A stretch of 64,000 nt of DNA from Phocaeicola sp. (GTDB lineage Bacteria > Bacteroidota > Bacteroidia > Bacteroidales > Bacteroidaceae): contig JAHHQV010000001.1 of NCBI GenBank assembly GCA_020026175.1, positions 1-64,000 on the forward strand. The letters run 5' to 3'. The notes beneath the pieces are model-generated. The model did not search any database. It was not told the origin of the DNA and worked only from the letters and a program-made list of their open reading frames with translations. Both the position numbers and the translations under genes were made by a program. Below are positions 16,064 to 25,842 of the stretch, piece by piece (the stretch's first letter is position 1; each line of letters opens with the position of its first letter).

Positions 16064-19000
16064 ATGAAACAAGCAAAATCTAGAATTTATCGTATGATTA
16101 TGACCCTTTTCTTGGGGAGTTTTGTATCGATAACTGCATTTTCACAGCAGATTTCCGTTAAGGGAGTTGTGAAAGATCAGACAGGTGAACCTGTGATAGG
16201 GGCCAACGTTTTGTTAAAAGGAACTACTACAGGTGTCATTACTGATGTAAACGGTGAATTTGAATTACCGGCTAATGCTAATAAGGATGTGTTGGTAGTA
16301 AGTTTTGTTGGATTTTCCAGCCAGGAAATTAAGGTTACTGGGCAGAAAATAGAAATTACATTGAAAGATGACACAAAGCTATTGGACGAAGTTGTTGTTT
16401 TGGGTTACGGAGCTAATGCACGTAAGCAGGATTTGTCAGCTTCTGTAGGTGTTATTGATAATACTGATAAGTTGACTGCTCGTCCTGTAACTTCTACTGA
16501 AAGTATGCTGCAAGGTCAGCTGGCAGGTGTTACCGTCCAGTCTAATGGAGGAGACCCTACTGCTACTCCTTCTATTGTGATTCGTGGTCAAGGTTCACAA
16601 AACGGAGATAATGTACTATGGGTAGTGGATGGTGTCCCTGGTGCTCCCATTGCCTCTACCAGCGATATAGAGTCCATTGTTGTATTAAAGGATGCTGCTT
16701 CAGCTGCAATTTATGGAGCCCAGTCAGGAGCGGGCGGTGTTGTATTGGTGACTACAAAGAAAGCCAAGGCAGGTATTCCTACATTAAGTTATGACGGCAC
16801 TTACGGTATCCGTGCCGCAAGCAATCTGGTGGAGCCACTGGATGCTGAAGGTGAACTGGAGATGCGCAAACGTTCGTATGCGGCAGCTGGTTCAACCTTG
16901 CCCGATGACTGGAATGTAGCTAAGAATCCTTGGATTGGTACTACTCGCACTGACTGGATGGATGCCATCTTCCGCACAGCTTTTTATCAGCGTCACAATA
17001 TTGCTTTGAACGTAGGAACTGAAAATTCTTCAAGCCGTATATCGTTCTCATATGATAATGATCAAGGTGTTTTGATAAATACTTTTAACAAGAACTATGC
17101 ACTTCGTTACAATGGAAAACTTAACATTAACAAATGGGTAAGTATTACCGAAGATTTTGTATGGAAAAATAATGAAAATCGTTCTAAGAATACAGATGAT
17201 GCTTATACAGGTCCTATCTTGTCGGCTCTGTATATGCCTGCCAGTGCTACAATCTATAATCCATTGGACGGTTCTTATGGCGGTACAACTACAGAGGACC
17301 CTGCTTATATAGATAAATACGGAAGTAACTTTGCCAGTGCACACGGTGATGTTATCAACCCCGTACGTCTGCTGGAGGCAGAAAATCTCTTCAATCGAAC
17401 CAGTGATATTTGGACTACGACTACCTTGCAGATTGCCAACGTAATACCAGGTTTGAAATTTAACAGCCGTTTCACTTATAACGTGGCCAATAACTATTAT
17501 AAGAAGTTCAAGCCAATTAATGATGAACCGGGTAAACCTAATCTTTCTAATGGACTGATTGAAAGCAGCTATCGTTCAGATTCATGGAAGACTGAGAATA
17601 CCTTGACTTATGACAACACATTCGGTGCCCATACAATAGGTGCCTTGTTCTCAACCACTGCCGATCATTTCAATACTCGTGGGATGGAAGTAAAAGGGAA
17701 TGATTTTGCAGATGAAAGTGTTTTTTTGCAATATCTGGCTTATGCCGGAAATGTTACTGCAACTGACTATCTTACAGGTCCAGATGCCAATGTCTCTTTG
17801 GTAGCCCGTTTGGCTTATTCATACGATGACCGTTATTTCCTGACTGCTTCCTGGCGTCGTGACTATGCAGGACGTCTACCTAAAGAAAACAACTTCGGTG
17901 ATTTTCCTGCTGCAACTGCTGCGTGGAAAATTTCAAACGAAAAATTCTTCCATAAGAGCGATGTCATAAGTTTGTTGAAACTGCGTGCATCATGGGGACG
18001 TGTGGGTAATCTGGGTTCTATAGGATACAATTATAAAACTCCGTTGTTGGGAACTACTAACTGGCATGAACAGGCCATTTATAATCCGATTCAGAATCAT
18101 ACATACGACAACTTTGTACACTATTCAACAGCGTTGAACAAGAATTTGACTTGGGAAACTTCAGAACAGTGGGACCTTGGTCTGGATGTTGAGATGTTCA
18201 AACAACGTCTGGCCTTGTCTTTTGACTACTTTGACAAGCGTACATTCAACCTGATTCAGAAACAGACAATGAACTGGCCTACCACTATCGGTCTGGAAGC
18301 CATGTTGGTAAATCAGGGAGAAGTCCGTAACCGTGGTGTGGAAGTTTCGGTGAACTGGAATGACAATATAAATAAGGACTTTTCATATTTTGTATCAGCC
18401 AACTTTACTTATTTGAAGAATAAGGTATCTGATATTGGTGTCCGCAATCCGGATGGCACACCAGGAGTATGGACTGAAAGTTCTTCAAAATTCCGTAATA
18501 TACCTTGGACTCGTCAGACGGCTGAAGGCCAGCCTTTGGGTTCATATTATCTGATTAAGACTGACGGTATCTTCCAAAGCAATCAGGAAGCTGCCAATTA
18601 TGTAGACAAGAACGGAAACCGCATCCAGCCCAATGCTGTAGCCGGTGACTTAAAGTTTGTTGATGCCAATGGTGACGGCAAGATTAATGATGAGGACCGT
18701 CAGTATTGTGGCAGTGCCACTCCCGAAACCACATATGCCTTTACATTTGGTGCAACTTACAAGAAACTCTCGGTGAGTGCCATGTTCCAGGGTGTCGGCG
18801 GAGCTCAGACTTTCTATGCCGGAAAGACTATGTTGCTGAGTGATGTGGATGGTAACTTTAACCGCAGCAAGGAAATATTGAATGCCTGGACACCTGAGAA
18901 TCCCGGTTCAAACATACCCCGTCTGTCACGGACTGATAACAATAATAACTTCTCTACTGCTTCTGACTGGTATTTGGAGGATTCCTCTTATTTGCGTCTG

Positions 19001-19213
19001 AAGAATCTGACAGTATCTTACGATTTGACTGATGTTCTTCAGAAGTGGTCACACCTTAAGGACCGTGGCAGCCGCATGTCTGTTTACTTCAGTGGTGAAA
19101 ACCTGTTTACAATTACTGATTATTCAGGTATGGACCCTGAATGTGGAGGATGGGATGCATTGAAATATCCGGTGTCAAGAGTCTTCTCTTTAGGTGTGAA
19201 ATTAACTTATTAA
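16064..19213 (+). CDS. SusC/RagA-family TonB-linked outer membrane transporter (phosphoester locus)
   Basis: The 1049-residue protein has a signal peptide ending near residue 27 (ITAFSQ), a carboxypeptidase-regulatory-like domain at about 31-102 (GVVKDQTGEPVIGANVLLKG), the SusC signature LDEVVVLGYGANARK at 107-121, a plug with VIRGQGSQNGDN and WVVDGVPGAP, and a barrel ending VFSLGVKLTY. With SusD it would import a bulky ligand powered by TonB. The neighbours are a PI-PLC-like enzyme upstream and three phosphoesterases downstream rather than glycosidases, so the ligand is probably a phosphorylated compound such as a glycosylated inositol phosphate; this is inference. Confidence 0.95.
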   Translation: MKQAKSRIYRMIMTLFLGSFVSITAFSQQISVKGVVKDQTGEPVIGANVLLKGTTTGVITDVNGEFELPANANKDVLVVSFVGFSSQEIKVTGQKIEITLKDDTKLLDEVVVLGYGANARKQDLSASVGVIDNTDKLTARPVTSTESMLQGQLAGVTVQSNGGDPTATPSIVIRGQGSQNGDNVLWVVDGVPGAPIASTSDIESIVVLKDAASAAIYGAQSGAGGVVLVTTKKAKAGIPTLSYDGTYGIRAASNLVEPLDAEGELEMRKRSYAAAGSTLPDDWNVAKNPWIGTTRTDWMDAIFRTAFYQRHNIALNVGTENSSSRISFSYDNDQGVLINTFNKNYALRYNGKLNINKWVSITEDFVWKNNENRSKNTDDAYTGPILSALYMPASATIYNPLDGSYGGTTTEDPAYIDKYGSNFASAHGDVINPVRLLEAENLFNRTSDIWTTTTLQIANVIPGLKFNSRFTYNVANNYYKKFKPINDEPGKPNLSNGLIESSYRSDSWKTENTLTYDNTFGAHTIGALFSTTADHFNTRGMEVKGNDFADESVFLQYLAYAGNVTATDYLTGPDANVSLVARLAYSYDDRYFLTASWRRDYAGRLPKENNFGDFPAATAAWKISNEKFFHKSDVISLLKLRASWGRVGNLGSIGYNYKTPLLGTTNWHEQAIYNPIQNHTYDNFVHYSTALNKNLTWETSEQWDLGLDVEMFKQRLALSFDYFDKRTFNLIQKQTMNWPTTIGLEAMLVNQGEVRNRGVEVSVNWNDNINKDFSYFVSANFTYLKNKVSDIGVRNPDGTPGVWTESSSKFRNIPWTRQTAEGQPLGSYYLIKTDGIFQSNQEAANYVDKNGNRIQPNAVAGDLKFVDANGDGKINDEDRQYCGSATPETTYAFTFGATYKKLSVSAMFQGVGGAQTFYAGKTMLLSDVDGNFNRSKEILNAWTPENPGSNIPRLSRTDNNNNFSTASDWYLEDSSYLRLKNLTVSYDLTDVLQKWSHLKDRGSRMSVYFSGENLFTITDYSGMDPECGGWDALKYPVSRVFSLGVKLTY

Positions 19214-19245
19214 TGCAATCTAATTAAATTAATGCAATCACTAGT

Positions 19246-20877
19246 ATGAAAAAATATATTCCAATATTTGCTTTATCAGCTTTGATGTTTGGTTCTTGTT
19301 CTGATTTCTTGGATGTACAGCCGGAGGGAATCCCAACAACCGACAACTATTTTACCAACGACCGACAGGCTATGTCCGCTATTGATGGCTTGTATGCACC
19401 GATTCATCAAGAGTCAGGTTTCGGACGTGAACTGTTCTGGGAACAGGGTGCGGCTTGTGACATAGTGTGGGCTAAGTCAAGGAACTTCAATTCATTGGCT
19501 ACTTTCAACTATACCGGCAGCGAGAACCCTTTAACATCGACATTTAATTTGTTCTATACCAATATGTCCCGTTCAAACTGGGTTATTAAGAACTTGTTGG
19601 CTAAAGAGCAGGCAAAAGGATTGAGCCGGATTGAGCGCCGTAGTCTGGGCGAGGCTTTCTTTATGCGAGGTATGGCCCATTTTTATATAGCTTACCGTTA
19701 TGGAACCAAGGATCAGGGTGTACCGTTTATACGCTATGAGGATATTGAAGGTGAGTATGATTATTCCATACCACCCCAACGTGCTTCTGTTCTGGATAAC
19801 TATCAGCTGATTATTGATGATATGGATAAGGCGATAGATTACCTGCCTAAATTTGAAGAATATGGAGTAGAGGATCAGGGACGGGCCCATCAGGCGGCAG
19901 CCGTAGCCTACAAAGCAAAAGTATATGCTTATTGGGCCATGTGGGATGAAAGCAAATGGGATAATGTAATAACCTTGGTTGATAAGCTGGAAAAGGAATA
20001 CGGACGTGGTCTGGCCGGTTCACTGGATGAATTCTTCTCTTCAGACTTTGCCAATTTCTGGAATAAGGAATATATCTGGTCTATCCCTTCAAATGGCGGT
20101 TCTGCCGGTGGAGGAACGGAGTTCCCTGGTGTGATTCTTGAGGATAAAGGCTGGGGCGTTTACAACGGTTGGGGACAAATAAAGCCGAGTCTTGACATTT
20201 ATAATGAGATGGCAAAAGACGGTGCAGGCAATGCCCGCCTGAGACGTTCTATTTTGGAATATGGCCAAGAGTTCCAGTTCTTTGGTGAAACCAGAAGCTT
20301 TTTCTCAAATACCAACTTTGATGTAGGTTTCCAAATCAACAAATACATGGATCCGTTTAAGTATAAGGATGCTACATTGGTTGGCTACGTGAACACTAAC
20401 GGTAATATGCCTACTGCCCGCATCAATTTCCCGTTGATCCGTTTTGCTGAAATGATGTTGTTCCGTGCTGAAGCATATTTGGTGAAGAACCAGCCGGAAA
20501 AGGCCAAGTCTGACCTGAATGCAATCCGTCAGCGTTCCGGCCTGAAACTTTTGGATAAGAATCCGACTATGGCAGACTTGTATCATGAACGACGTTGTGA
20601 ACTGGCTTTTGAGTTTACAGATCACCTGTTTGACTTGAAACGCTGGTATATGTCATCTAATTCTGAGATTAAGGCGCTGGCTGATAAAGAGTTGAATACA
20701 CATCCGTCAGTACGTGTATATGAAGATCGCAGTAATCCGCAATCATCTTTTACAGTAGCACCCTATGTTGACTATCCTAACAAGGCAAAATATAAGGAAC
20801 ATATGTTGGTCTTCCCTTATCCGAGTGATCAGGTAATTAATTCTAACGGACAGTTGCATCAGAATAAAGGCTATTAA
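19246..20877 (+). CDS. SusD/RagB-family ligand-binding lipoprotein (phosphoester locus)
   Basis: The gene follows susC after 32 bp. The 543-residue product has the lipoprotein signal MKKYIPIFALSALMFGSC with lipobox Cys at residue 18, then SDFLDVQPEGIPTTDNYFT as in RagB/SusD proteins. TPR-like helices include LGEAFFMRGMAHFYIAYRYG, and the C-terminal block LYHERRCELAFEFTDHLFDLK precedes the usual YPSDQVINSNGQLHQNKGY end. It should cap the SusC barrel and bind the substrate outside the cell. A terminator 70 bp later suggests that susCD form one transcript, with the phosphatase genes behind it transcribed separately or by read-through. Confidence 0.93.
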   Translation: MKKYIPIFALSALMFGSCSDFLDVQPEGIPTTDNYFTNDRQAMSAIDGLYAPIHQESGFGRELFWEQGAACDIVWAKSRNFNSLATFNYTGSENPLTSTFNLFYTNMSRSNWVIKNLLAKEQAKGLSRIERRSLGEAFFMRGMAHFYIAYRYGTKDQGVPFIRYEDIEGEYDYSIPPQRASVLDNYQLIIDDMDKAIDYLPKFEEYGVEDQGRAHQAAAVAYKAKVYAYWAMWDESKWDNVITLVDKLEKEYGRGLAGSLDEFFSSDFANFWNKEYIWSIPSNGGSAGGGTEFPGVILEDKGWGVYNGWGQIKPSLDIYNEMAKDGAGNARLRRSILEYGQEFQFFGETRSFFSNTNFDVGFQINKYMDPFKYKDATLVGYVNTNGNMPTARINFPLIRFAEMMLFRAEAYLVKNQPEKAKSDLNAIRQRSGLKLLDKNPTMADLYHERRCELAFEFTDHLFDLKRWYMSSNSEIKALADKELNTHPSVRVYEDRSNPQSSFTVAPYVDYPNKAKYKEHMLVFPYPSDQVINSNGQLHQNKGY

Positions 20878-20946
20878 TTTAAATGTCCTTGTCTTTTGTC
20901 AAGGATGTATGGCCTCTTACAAAATCTTTTCAATAGATTGAAGGTT

Positions 20947-20993
20947 GCAAGGATCGGTCTGAATAATATTCCCGGTTCTTGCGGCTCTTTTTA
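20947..20993 (+). terminator. Intrinsic terminator after susD
   Basis: GCAAGGATCGG at 20947 pairs imperfectly with CCGGTTCTTGC (to 20982), followed by GGCTCTTTTT. Confidence 0.55.
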
Positions 20994-21654
20994 TATTCCA
21001 AAAACATTTTTTTTAAATCAAGGAAGGTTTGGCTACTTTGAAACAGCATATGAAGCCTTATAGGGTGTCTCTTTCAATATTTCTGTTTTCTGCTCAAGGT
21101 TGTTAAAGATTCTGCATTCATGATTTCTTTTCCTATTCGTAGAAACCATACTCCATGAAACAGAAGGCTTGATTGGCTCTTGCGGCTCAAATCTGGATTT
21201 GCAGTACAGTCTTGCTTCAATATCCTAACAAGAAGCTGTGCATCCTCTTCTTTCAGGTTACTTATATGTCTTCTCATGTAGCGGTTTGTCGGTTTGCTGA
21301 CAGTAGAAACCTTTCTCCTTCACTGCTCAGATATGTATTGTTATGGTTTGCATATGACCTGACCATTCTTGCCAATCTGGTTTATTGTGAATCTCCAATG
21401 ATTGATAGTCAGTGAAGTCTTGTCCGGTATACAATGTATAACCCTTTATATATATTATGTCGTATACAGGTATTTATATGGCCTGATTCCATCCATGTCT
21501 ATTTTTTTTATGACTGAGATTCATAAATCAGTACAATATAGTACTCTAAATTTAAAATGAGAAATCTGTAATGAACAATATATTGGATAATGGATTGGAA
21601 CCTTGATTTATAGGTTTCTGTCCTTTTTCTATTTAATAACTTTTAAGAATTGAT
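20994..21654. other. Gene-poor spacer between susD and the phosphoesterase genes
   Basis: These 661 bases contain only short frames on both strands (67 and 80 codons around 21074-21415) with no signal peptide, known motif or neighbour logic. I call none of them genes. The stretch may include the promoter for the EEP-family gene and possibly decayed DNA. Confidence 0.4.
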
Positions 21655-22518
21655 ATGATGAAGATTTTATTTCTCTTGTTTTTCCCGATATTGTCTATGG
21701 CCGCTACTCCTTTTCTACAACAATCAGGACTGTCACCGGTTAATGTCATGACTTTTAATATCCGTTACGATAACCCTGACGACAGTTTGAATAATTGGTC
21801 GTATCGTAGGGATAAGGTGGCCAATGCTGTTCTGTTTTATGATGTAGATATAATAGGAACACAAGAAGTACTTCATAACCAACTGATAGATCTTCAGAAT
21901 CGCCTTCCCGGTTATGGATATGTAGGTGTTGGGCGTGAGGATGGTAAAGAAAAGGGTGAATACTGTCCTTTATGGTACAAAGAATCACGCTTTAATCTGA
22001 TAGAATCCGGCTGTTTTTGGTTAAGTGAAACTCCTGAAAAAGCAGGATCCAAAGGCTGGGATGGAGCCTGTGAGCGTATTGCTTCTTGGGCAAAATTGCT
22101 TGAGAAATACTCGGGTAAAGAGTATTTCATCTTGAATACCCACTTAGACCATGTTGGAGTTACAGCCCGTCGTGAGGGAGTCAAATTATTGTTGCAGCGT
22201 GTCAAACAGTTGAGTGACGGTTTACCGGTTGTGGTTACAGGAGATTTTAATGCAACTCCAGAATCTGATGTGATTAGAAATTTGACAGATACGGCCAATA
22301 CCGATTGTTTGATTGATTCACGTTCATTATCTCCTGTGGTTTATGGACCATCCTGGAGCTTTCATGATTTCGGTAGAATACCTTTTGATAAGCGTGAACT
22401 CATTGACTTTATTTTTGTGAGAAACCATGTACGGGTATTGCGTTACGGAATTATTGTAGGAGCAGATGATGGAACGTATTTATCTGATCATGCTCCTGTC
22501 TTGATCACTATAGAATAA
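21655..22518 (+). CDS. Secreted endonuclease/exonuclease/phosphatase-family (EEP) hydrolase
   Basis: The 287-residue product has a short signal (LFLLFFPILSMAA) and the EEP fold in full: VMTFNIRYDNPDD (Asn35), GTQEV (metal-binding Glu71), ILNTHLDHVG, VVTGDFNATPESD, IDFIFV and LSDHAPVL. This superfamily includes sphingomyelinases, inositol-polyphosphate phosphatases and nucleases; the sequence resembles the Bacteroides secreted EEP proteins and has no DNase I-specific trait that I can see. Two ATG codons in a row make the start uncertain by one residue. It is 24 bp upstream of an alkaline phosphatase gene, so it may release a phosphomonoester that the phosphatase then removes. Confidence 0.87.
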   Translation: MMKILFLLFFPILSMAATPFLQQSGLSPVNVMTFNIRYDNPDDSLNNWSYRRDKVANAVLFYDVDIIGTQEVLHNQLIDLQNRLPGYGYVGVGREDGKEKGEYCPLWYKESRFNLIESGCFWLSETPEKAGSKGWDGACERIASWAKLLEKYSGKEYFILNTHLDHVGVTARREGVKLLLQRVKQLSDGLPVVVTGDFNATPESDVIRNLTDTANTDCLIDSRSLSPVVYGPSWSFHDFGRIPFDKRELIDFIFVRNHVRVLRYGIIVGADDGTYLSDHAPVLITIE

Positions 22519-22542
22519 GTATTAACATTTAATATAACAGAC

Positions 22543-23685
22543 ATGAAAAAATTTGTCAATAACTGTATCTGCATTGCCTTTTTGAGCGCGATGCTTCCGT
22601 TTAACGGATTTTCTCAGCAGAACGAATGTAAGGAACAGACATATGTCATGAAAAATCCTTATGAAGTGAATCGTATTAAGCCTTCACAGGGCAAGAAGAT
22701 AAAGAATGTAATATTAATGATTGGTGATGGTATGAGCCTGATGCATGTCTATTCAGCATGGACAGCCAACAGAGGAAAGCTTTTCCTTGAGAGCAGCCAG
22801 GCCGTGGGGTTGTCTGCTACATACTGTGCCGATAGGCTGATAACGGATTCGGGTGCTGCCGGAACGGCAATGGCAACCGGACAGAAAACCAATTATCATA
22901 GTGTCGGAGTGGATACTTTGGGACGTCCATTACCTTCTTTAATTAATTTTGCAGCCGATCAGGGTAAATCAACGGGTGTTGTTGTTACTTGCCGTTTATG
23001 GGATGCCACACCTGCTGATTTCTGCTGTCATAATAAGGACCGTGATAAAGAAGAAGAAATTGTAGCCGATTACGTAAATGCTCCTCTAGACTATGTCTTT
23101 GGTGGGGGTGCTAGATTGTTCGAGCAGCGTGCAGATGGGCGTAACCTTTTTAAGGAGTTGGCTGATAAAGGTTTTCAGATTCCTCGTTCCTGGGATGAAC
23201 TGTCCCAGATTCATCAGGGTAAGGTTTTTGCAGTCCCTTATCAGGTAGATACTCCATTGCCGGCAGAACGTGGGGATTTGTTGGCACGTGCTTCGTTGAA
23301 GGGTATAGAGCTGCTTAATAAGAATGATAAAGGATTCTTCATGATGATAGAAGGCTCTCAAATAGATGACTATGGACATTCCAATCAGTTGGATTTGTTG
23401 ATGCAGGAAGTGCACGATTTTGATCGTACCATAGGTGCTGTCTACAATTGGGCTGCTAATGATGGTGAAACTTTGGTTGTTGTTACGGCTGACCATGAAA
23501 CAGGTGGATTGACTTTAGTTAATGGTGATCTGAAAAAGGGGGAAATTGTCTGCAGTTTTTCTACAGACGAGCATAGTGGTGTCATGGTTCCTGTGTATGC
23601 ATTTGGTCCCGGATCCGAACAGTTTACAGGTATTTATGATAATACCGATATTTTTAAAAAAATCAAGAAGTTGCTTAATTTATAA
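22543..23685 (+). CDS. Alkaline phosphatase (PhoA-type), exported
   Basis: The 380-residue protein has an export signal (NNCICIAFLSAMLPFNGFSQ) and all alkaline phosphatase motifs: MIGDGMS with metal-binding Asp62, the catalytic Ser103 in ITDSGAAGTAMATG, MIEGSQIDDYGH, VVTADHETGG and STDEHSG. It is shorter than E. coli PhoA, as usual for Bacteroides enzymes of this type. It hydrolyses phosphomonoesters outside the cytoplasm. The gene follows the EEP gene by 24 bp on the same strand, and the metallophosphoesterase gene stands 350 bp further. Alkaline phosphatases are often induced by phosphate shortage, which fits the PHO-box-like repeats of the locus. Confidence 0.93.
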   Translation: MKKFVNNCICIAFLSAMLPFNGFSQQNECKEQTYVMKNPYEVNRIKPSQGKKIKNVILMIGDGMSLMHVYSAWTANRGKLFLESSQAVGLSATYCADRLITDSGAAGTAMATGQKTNYHSVGVDTLGRPLPSLINFAADQGKSTGVVVTCRLWDATPADFCCHNKDRDKEEEIVADYVNAPLDYVFGGGARLFEQRADGRNLFKELADKGFQIPRSWDELSQIHQGKVFAVPYQVDTPLPAERGDLLARASLKGIELLNKNDKGFFMMIEGSQIDDYGHSNQLDLLMQEVHDFDRTIGAVYNWAANDGETLVVVTADHETGGLTLVNGDLKKGEIVCSFSTDEHSGVMVPVYAFGPGSEQFTGIYDNTDIFKKIKKLLNL

Positions 23686-24032
23686 AATATAAGGGATACT
23701 CTGTTTGGGGCTATGTATATAGAACTGTGTAAAACTTTTAACTTGACTTTGCTCTAGTTCAAAAATACTTCGAATATGTCTGGCTTACAGATATTTATCC
23801 GAAAGCAAAATTATATACAATCATACCGGTTAGGGATTGATACAGTTTGACTCACCGCCTCTGTTGTTTTAGGTGTAAAGAGCCCATTTTATAAGCTGCA
23901 AAGTTAATGCCTTGTTTGTAAAAGGGCTGTTTTATAAGGTTATGGCTTTCTGCTTTACATGTGGATTATGGCAACAGGGTATTCTTTTTTTATTTCTATA
24001 TTTCTATTTTAGTTATAATTCTATTCTTTGCG
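23686..24032. other. Spacer between phosphatase genes, no gene
   Basis: The 347 bases show no gene. The plus frame from 23912 is an out-of-frame overlap with the next gene. No strong terminator was recognised, so the next gene may share the transcript or have its own promoter here. Confidence 0.35.
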
Positions 24033-25475
24033 ATGAAACAGCTATTTTTCATTTGTTGTGTTCTGCTTTTGGTCAGTGGGTTGTCTGCACAACCCAGGCT
24101 GTCTTTTCTTGACGGCAAGTTTACCATTGTTCAGTTTACTGATTTGCATTGGGATCCACTTTCATCCGGGTGTGATACAACTGCTGCCACTATTCGTGGT
24201 GTACTTGATATGGAGCATCCTGATTTGGCGGTGTTGAGCGGTGATATCGTTACTGGGAACCCGGCTTTGAAGGGGTGGAACCAGGTCATTTCCTTGTTTG
24301 AGGAGAGTCACACTCCATTTGTTGTTACTATGGGAAACCATGACGGTGAATATTTGAGTAAGGATACTATTTTCGATACATTGCTTCGTTCTCCTTATTA
24401 TGCAGGCAGTAAAGGTCCTTCCACTTTAAGCGGGTGCGGCAACTGTGTGTTGCCTCTGTTCTCTTCATCTGGCGGTGAGAAACCTGTTGCTGCACTCTAT
24501 TGCATTGATTCAAATGACTATCAGCCCAATTCTTTGTATGGAGCATACGATTGGATTCACTTCAATCAGATAGACTGGTTCCGTCAGCAGCGTGATTCTC
24601 TGATTCAAGTAAACGGAGGTCATTCTCTTCCCTCTCTGCTTTTTATGCATATTCCATTAAAAGAATATGAGAGCCTTGATATGGTAAACGCAACTTTTGG
24701 CAATTCGCTAGAAGGTTGTGTTTCGTCAGCAGATGTCAACTCAGGGATGTTTGCTTCATTAGTTGAAACCCCTGATGTCATGGGCGTTTTTGCAGGGCAT
24801 GATCATGACAATGATTATATAGGTATGAACGGTTCTATCGCTTTAGGCTATGGTAGGGTTACTGGGGCTGATGCCTACGGTTCTCTGACCAGAGGTGCCA
24901 GAATTATCTCATTGACAGAGGGGGCTTTCCGGTTTGATACATGGATAACCACCCCGGAAGGAAGAGAACCTGCGTATTATTATCCGTCAGGATTGAATGA
25001 GTACGAAGAGTTATCTTCAACCTATTTGCCTGCGTTAAACCAAAAACCGTTAAAACATGGGGTAGCATATTCTTATCATGAAGGGAATTTCAGACAGGTG
25101 GCCGATATTGATAAGGTCCCGTTAAAGAAGAAGGGCATTATGAATAATCTTTCCATTCTTGATGCACCGGTATCTGACCATTTTGCATATAAGTTTCATA
25201 CATTGTTGAATATTGCTGAACGCGGTGTTTACCGCTTCTATATGTATTCTGATGATGGAGCCGTACTCTACATAGACGGACATTTGGTGATAGACAATGA
25301 TGGTGGGCATAGTAAGCATAGGGCTGAAGGAAAAGTGGCTTTGGAGGCCGGTTTGCATGATGTTCGTGTGCTTTATTTTGAGGACTACATGGGGGAGACT
25401 TTGGAGGTAGGGTATTCCGGGCGAAATCTATTGGAAAGGCCATTGCCTGACGAGTGCCTATTCTTGCCTGATTAA
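24033..25475 (+). CDS. Exported metallophosphoesterase with C-terminal PA14 domain
   Basis: The ATG at 24033 gives MKQLFFICCVLLLVSGLSAQ, a clear signal peptide; the frame is open from 23961, but that start would add 24 residues before it. The 480-residue product has a calcineurin-like phosphoesterase domain: IVQFTDLHWDP, LSGDIVTGN, TMGNHDGEY, LLFMHIPLKEY and VFAGHDHDND, the purple-acid-phosphatase-like order of Dcr2-type enzymes. After a linker, residues about 395-470 are a PA14 domain (YRFYMYSDDGAVLYIDGHLV), which often binds sugars. This joins phosphoesterase activity to a likely glycan-binding module, fitting a phosphorylated glycan or glycolipid substrate. Bases 25260-25469 are duplicated at 28067-28276. 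Confidence 0.9.
   Translation: MKQLFFICCVLLLVSGLSAQPRLSFLDGKFTIVQFTDLHWDPLSSGCDTTAATIRGVLDMEHPDLAVLSGDIVTGNPALKGWNQVISLFEESHTPFVVTMGNHDGEYLSKDTIFDTLLRSPYYAGSKGPSTLSGCGNCVLPLFSSSGGEKPVAALYCIDSNDYQPNSLYGAYDWIHFNQIDWFRQQRDSLIQVNGGHSLPSLLFMHIPLKEYESLDMVNATFGNSLEGCVSSADVNSGMFASLVETPDVMGVFAGHDHDNDYIGMNGSIALGYGRVTGADAYGSLTRGARIISLTEGAFRFDTWITTPEGREPAYYYPSGLNEYEELSSTYLPALNQKPLKHGVAYSYHEGNFRQVADIDKVPLKKKGIMNNLSILDAPVSDHFAYKFHTLLNIAERGVYRFYMYSDDGAVLYIDGHLVIDNDGGHSKHRAEGKVALEAGLHDVRVLYFEDYMGETLEVGYSGRNLLERPLPDECLFLPD
25260..25469. repeat. Source copy of a 210-bp near-identical duplication
   Basis: This part of the PA14 coding region recurs at 28067-28276, same orientation, constant offset of 2807 and about four mismatches (for example GACTACATG against GACTATATG). 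Confidence 0.9.
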
Positions 25476-25697
25476 TACTTTTTTGTCAGTTGTCCGGATA
25501 ATCAGTTCTTTTATTTTGCCAGCCTGACCTTTTATCTTTACCTCTCCTTTTGGAAAATGAATTATGAGCATGCCGTCACATCATTATTCTTAACTGTAAA
25601 GATAGGATAGAACCATAATGTGCTTATTGTGTTTGGGGAAGGTGTTAAAACTAAAATGACTACTCTTCGAAGTTACAGATTGTAACTATAATATTTT

Positions 25698-25746
25698 AAA
25701 GGACCGTATCAAACTCTATATTGAGTAATGATGCGGTCCTTTCTTT
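25698..25746 (+). terminator. Bidirectional intrinsic terminator
   Basis: A stem with arms at 25698-25711 and 25729-25742 pairs at 13 of 14 positions and is followed by TTTCTTT on the plus strand. It lies between the convergent metallophosphoesterase and ClbS/DfsB-type genes. Its stem resembles the one at 32951. Confidence 0.8.
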
Positions 25747-25842
25747 GGTATTTTAAGACACTCAAATTTTAAATTATAGGCTCATCTTCTCAAAAAGGAT
25801 TTTGCCCCCTCCCCTTGCTTTTATACTAACACTTACATATAT

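Noticed and set aside
21074..21415. Two small frames (67 codons minus, 80 codons plus) in the spacer after susD
   Set aside because: They overlap each other on opposite strands and neither shows a family motif or a promoter.
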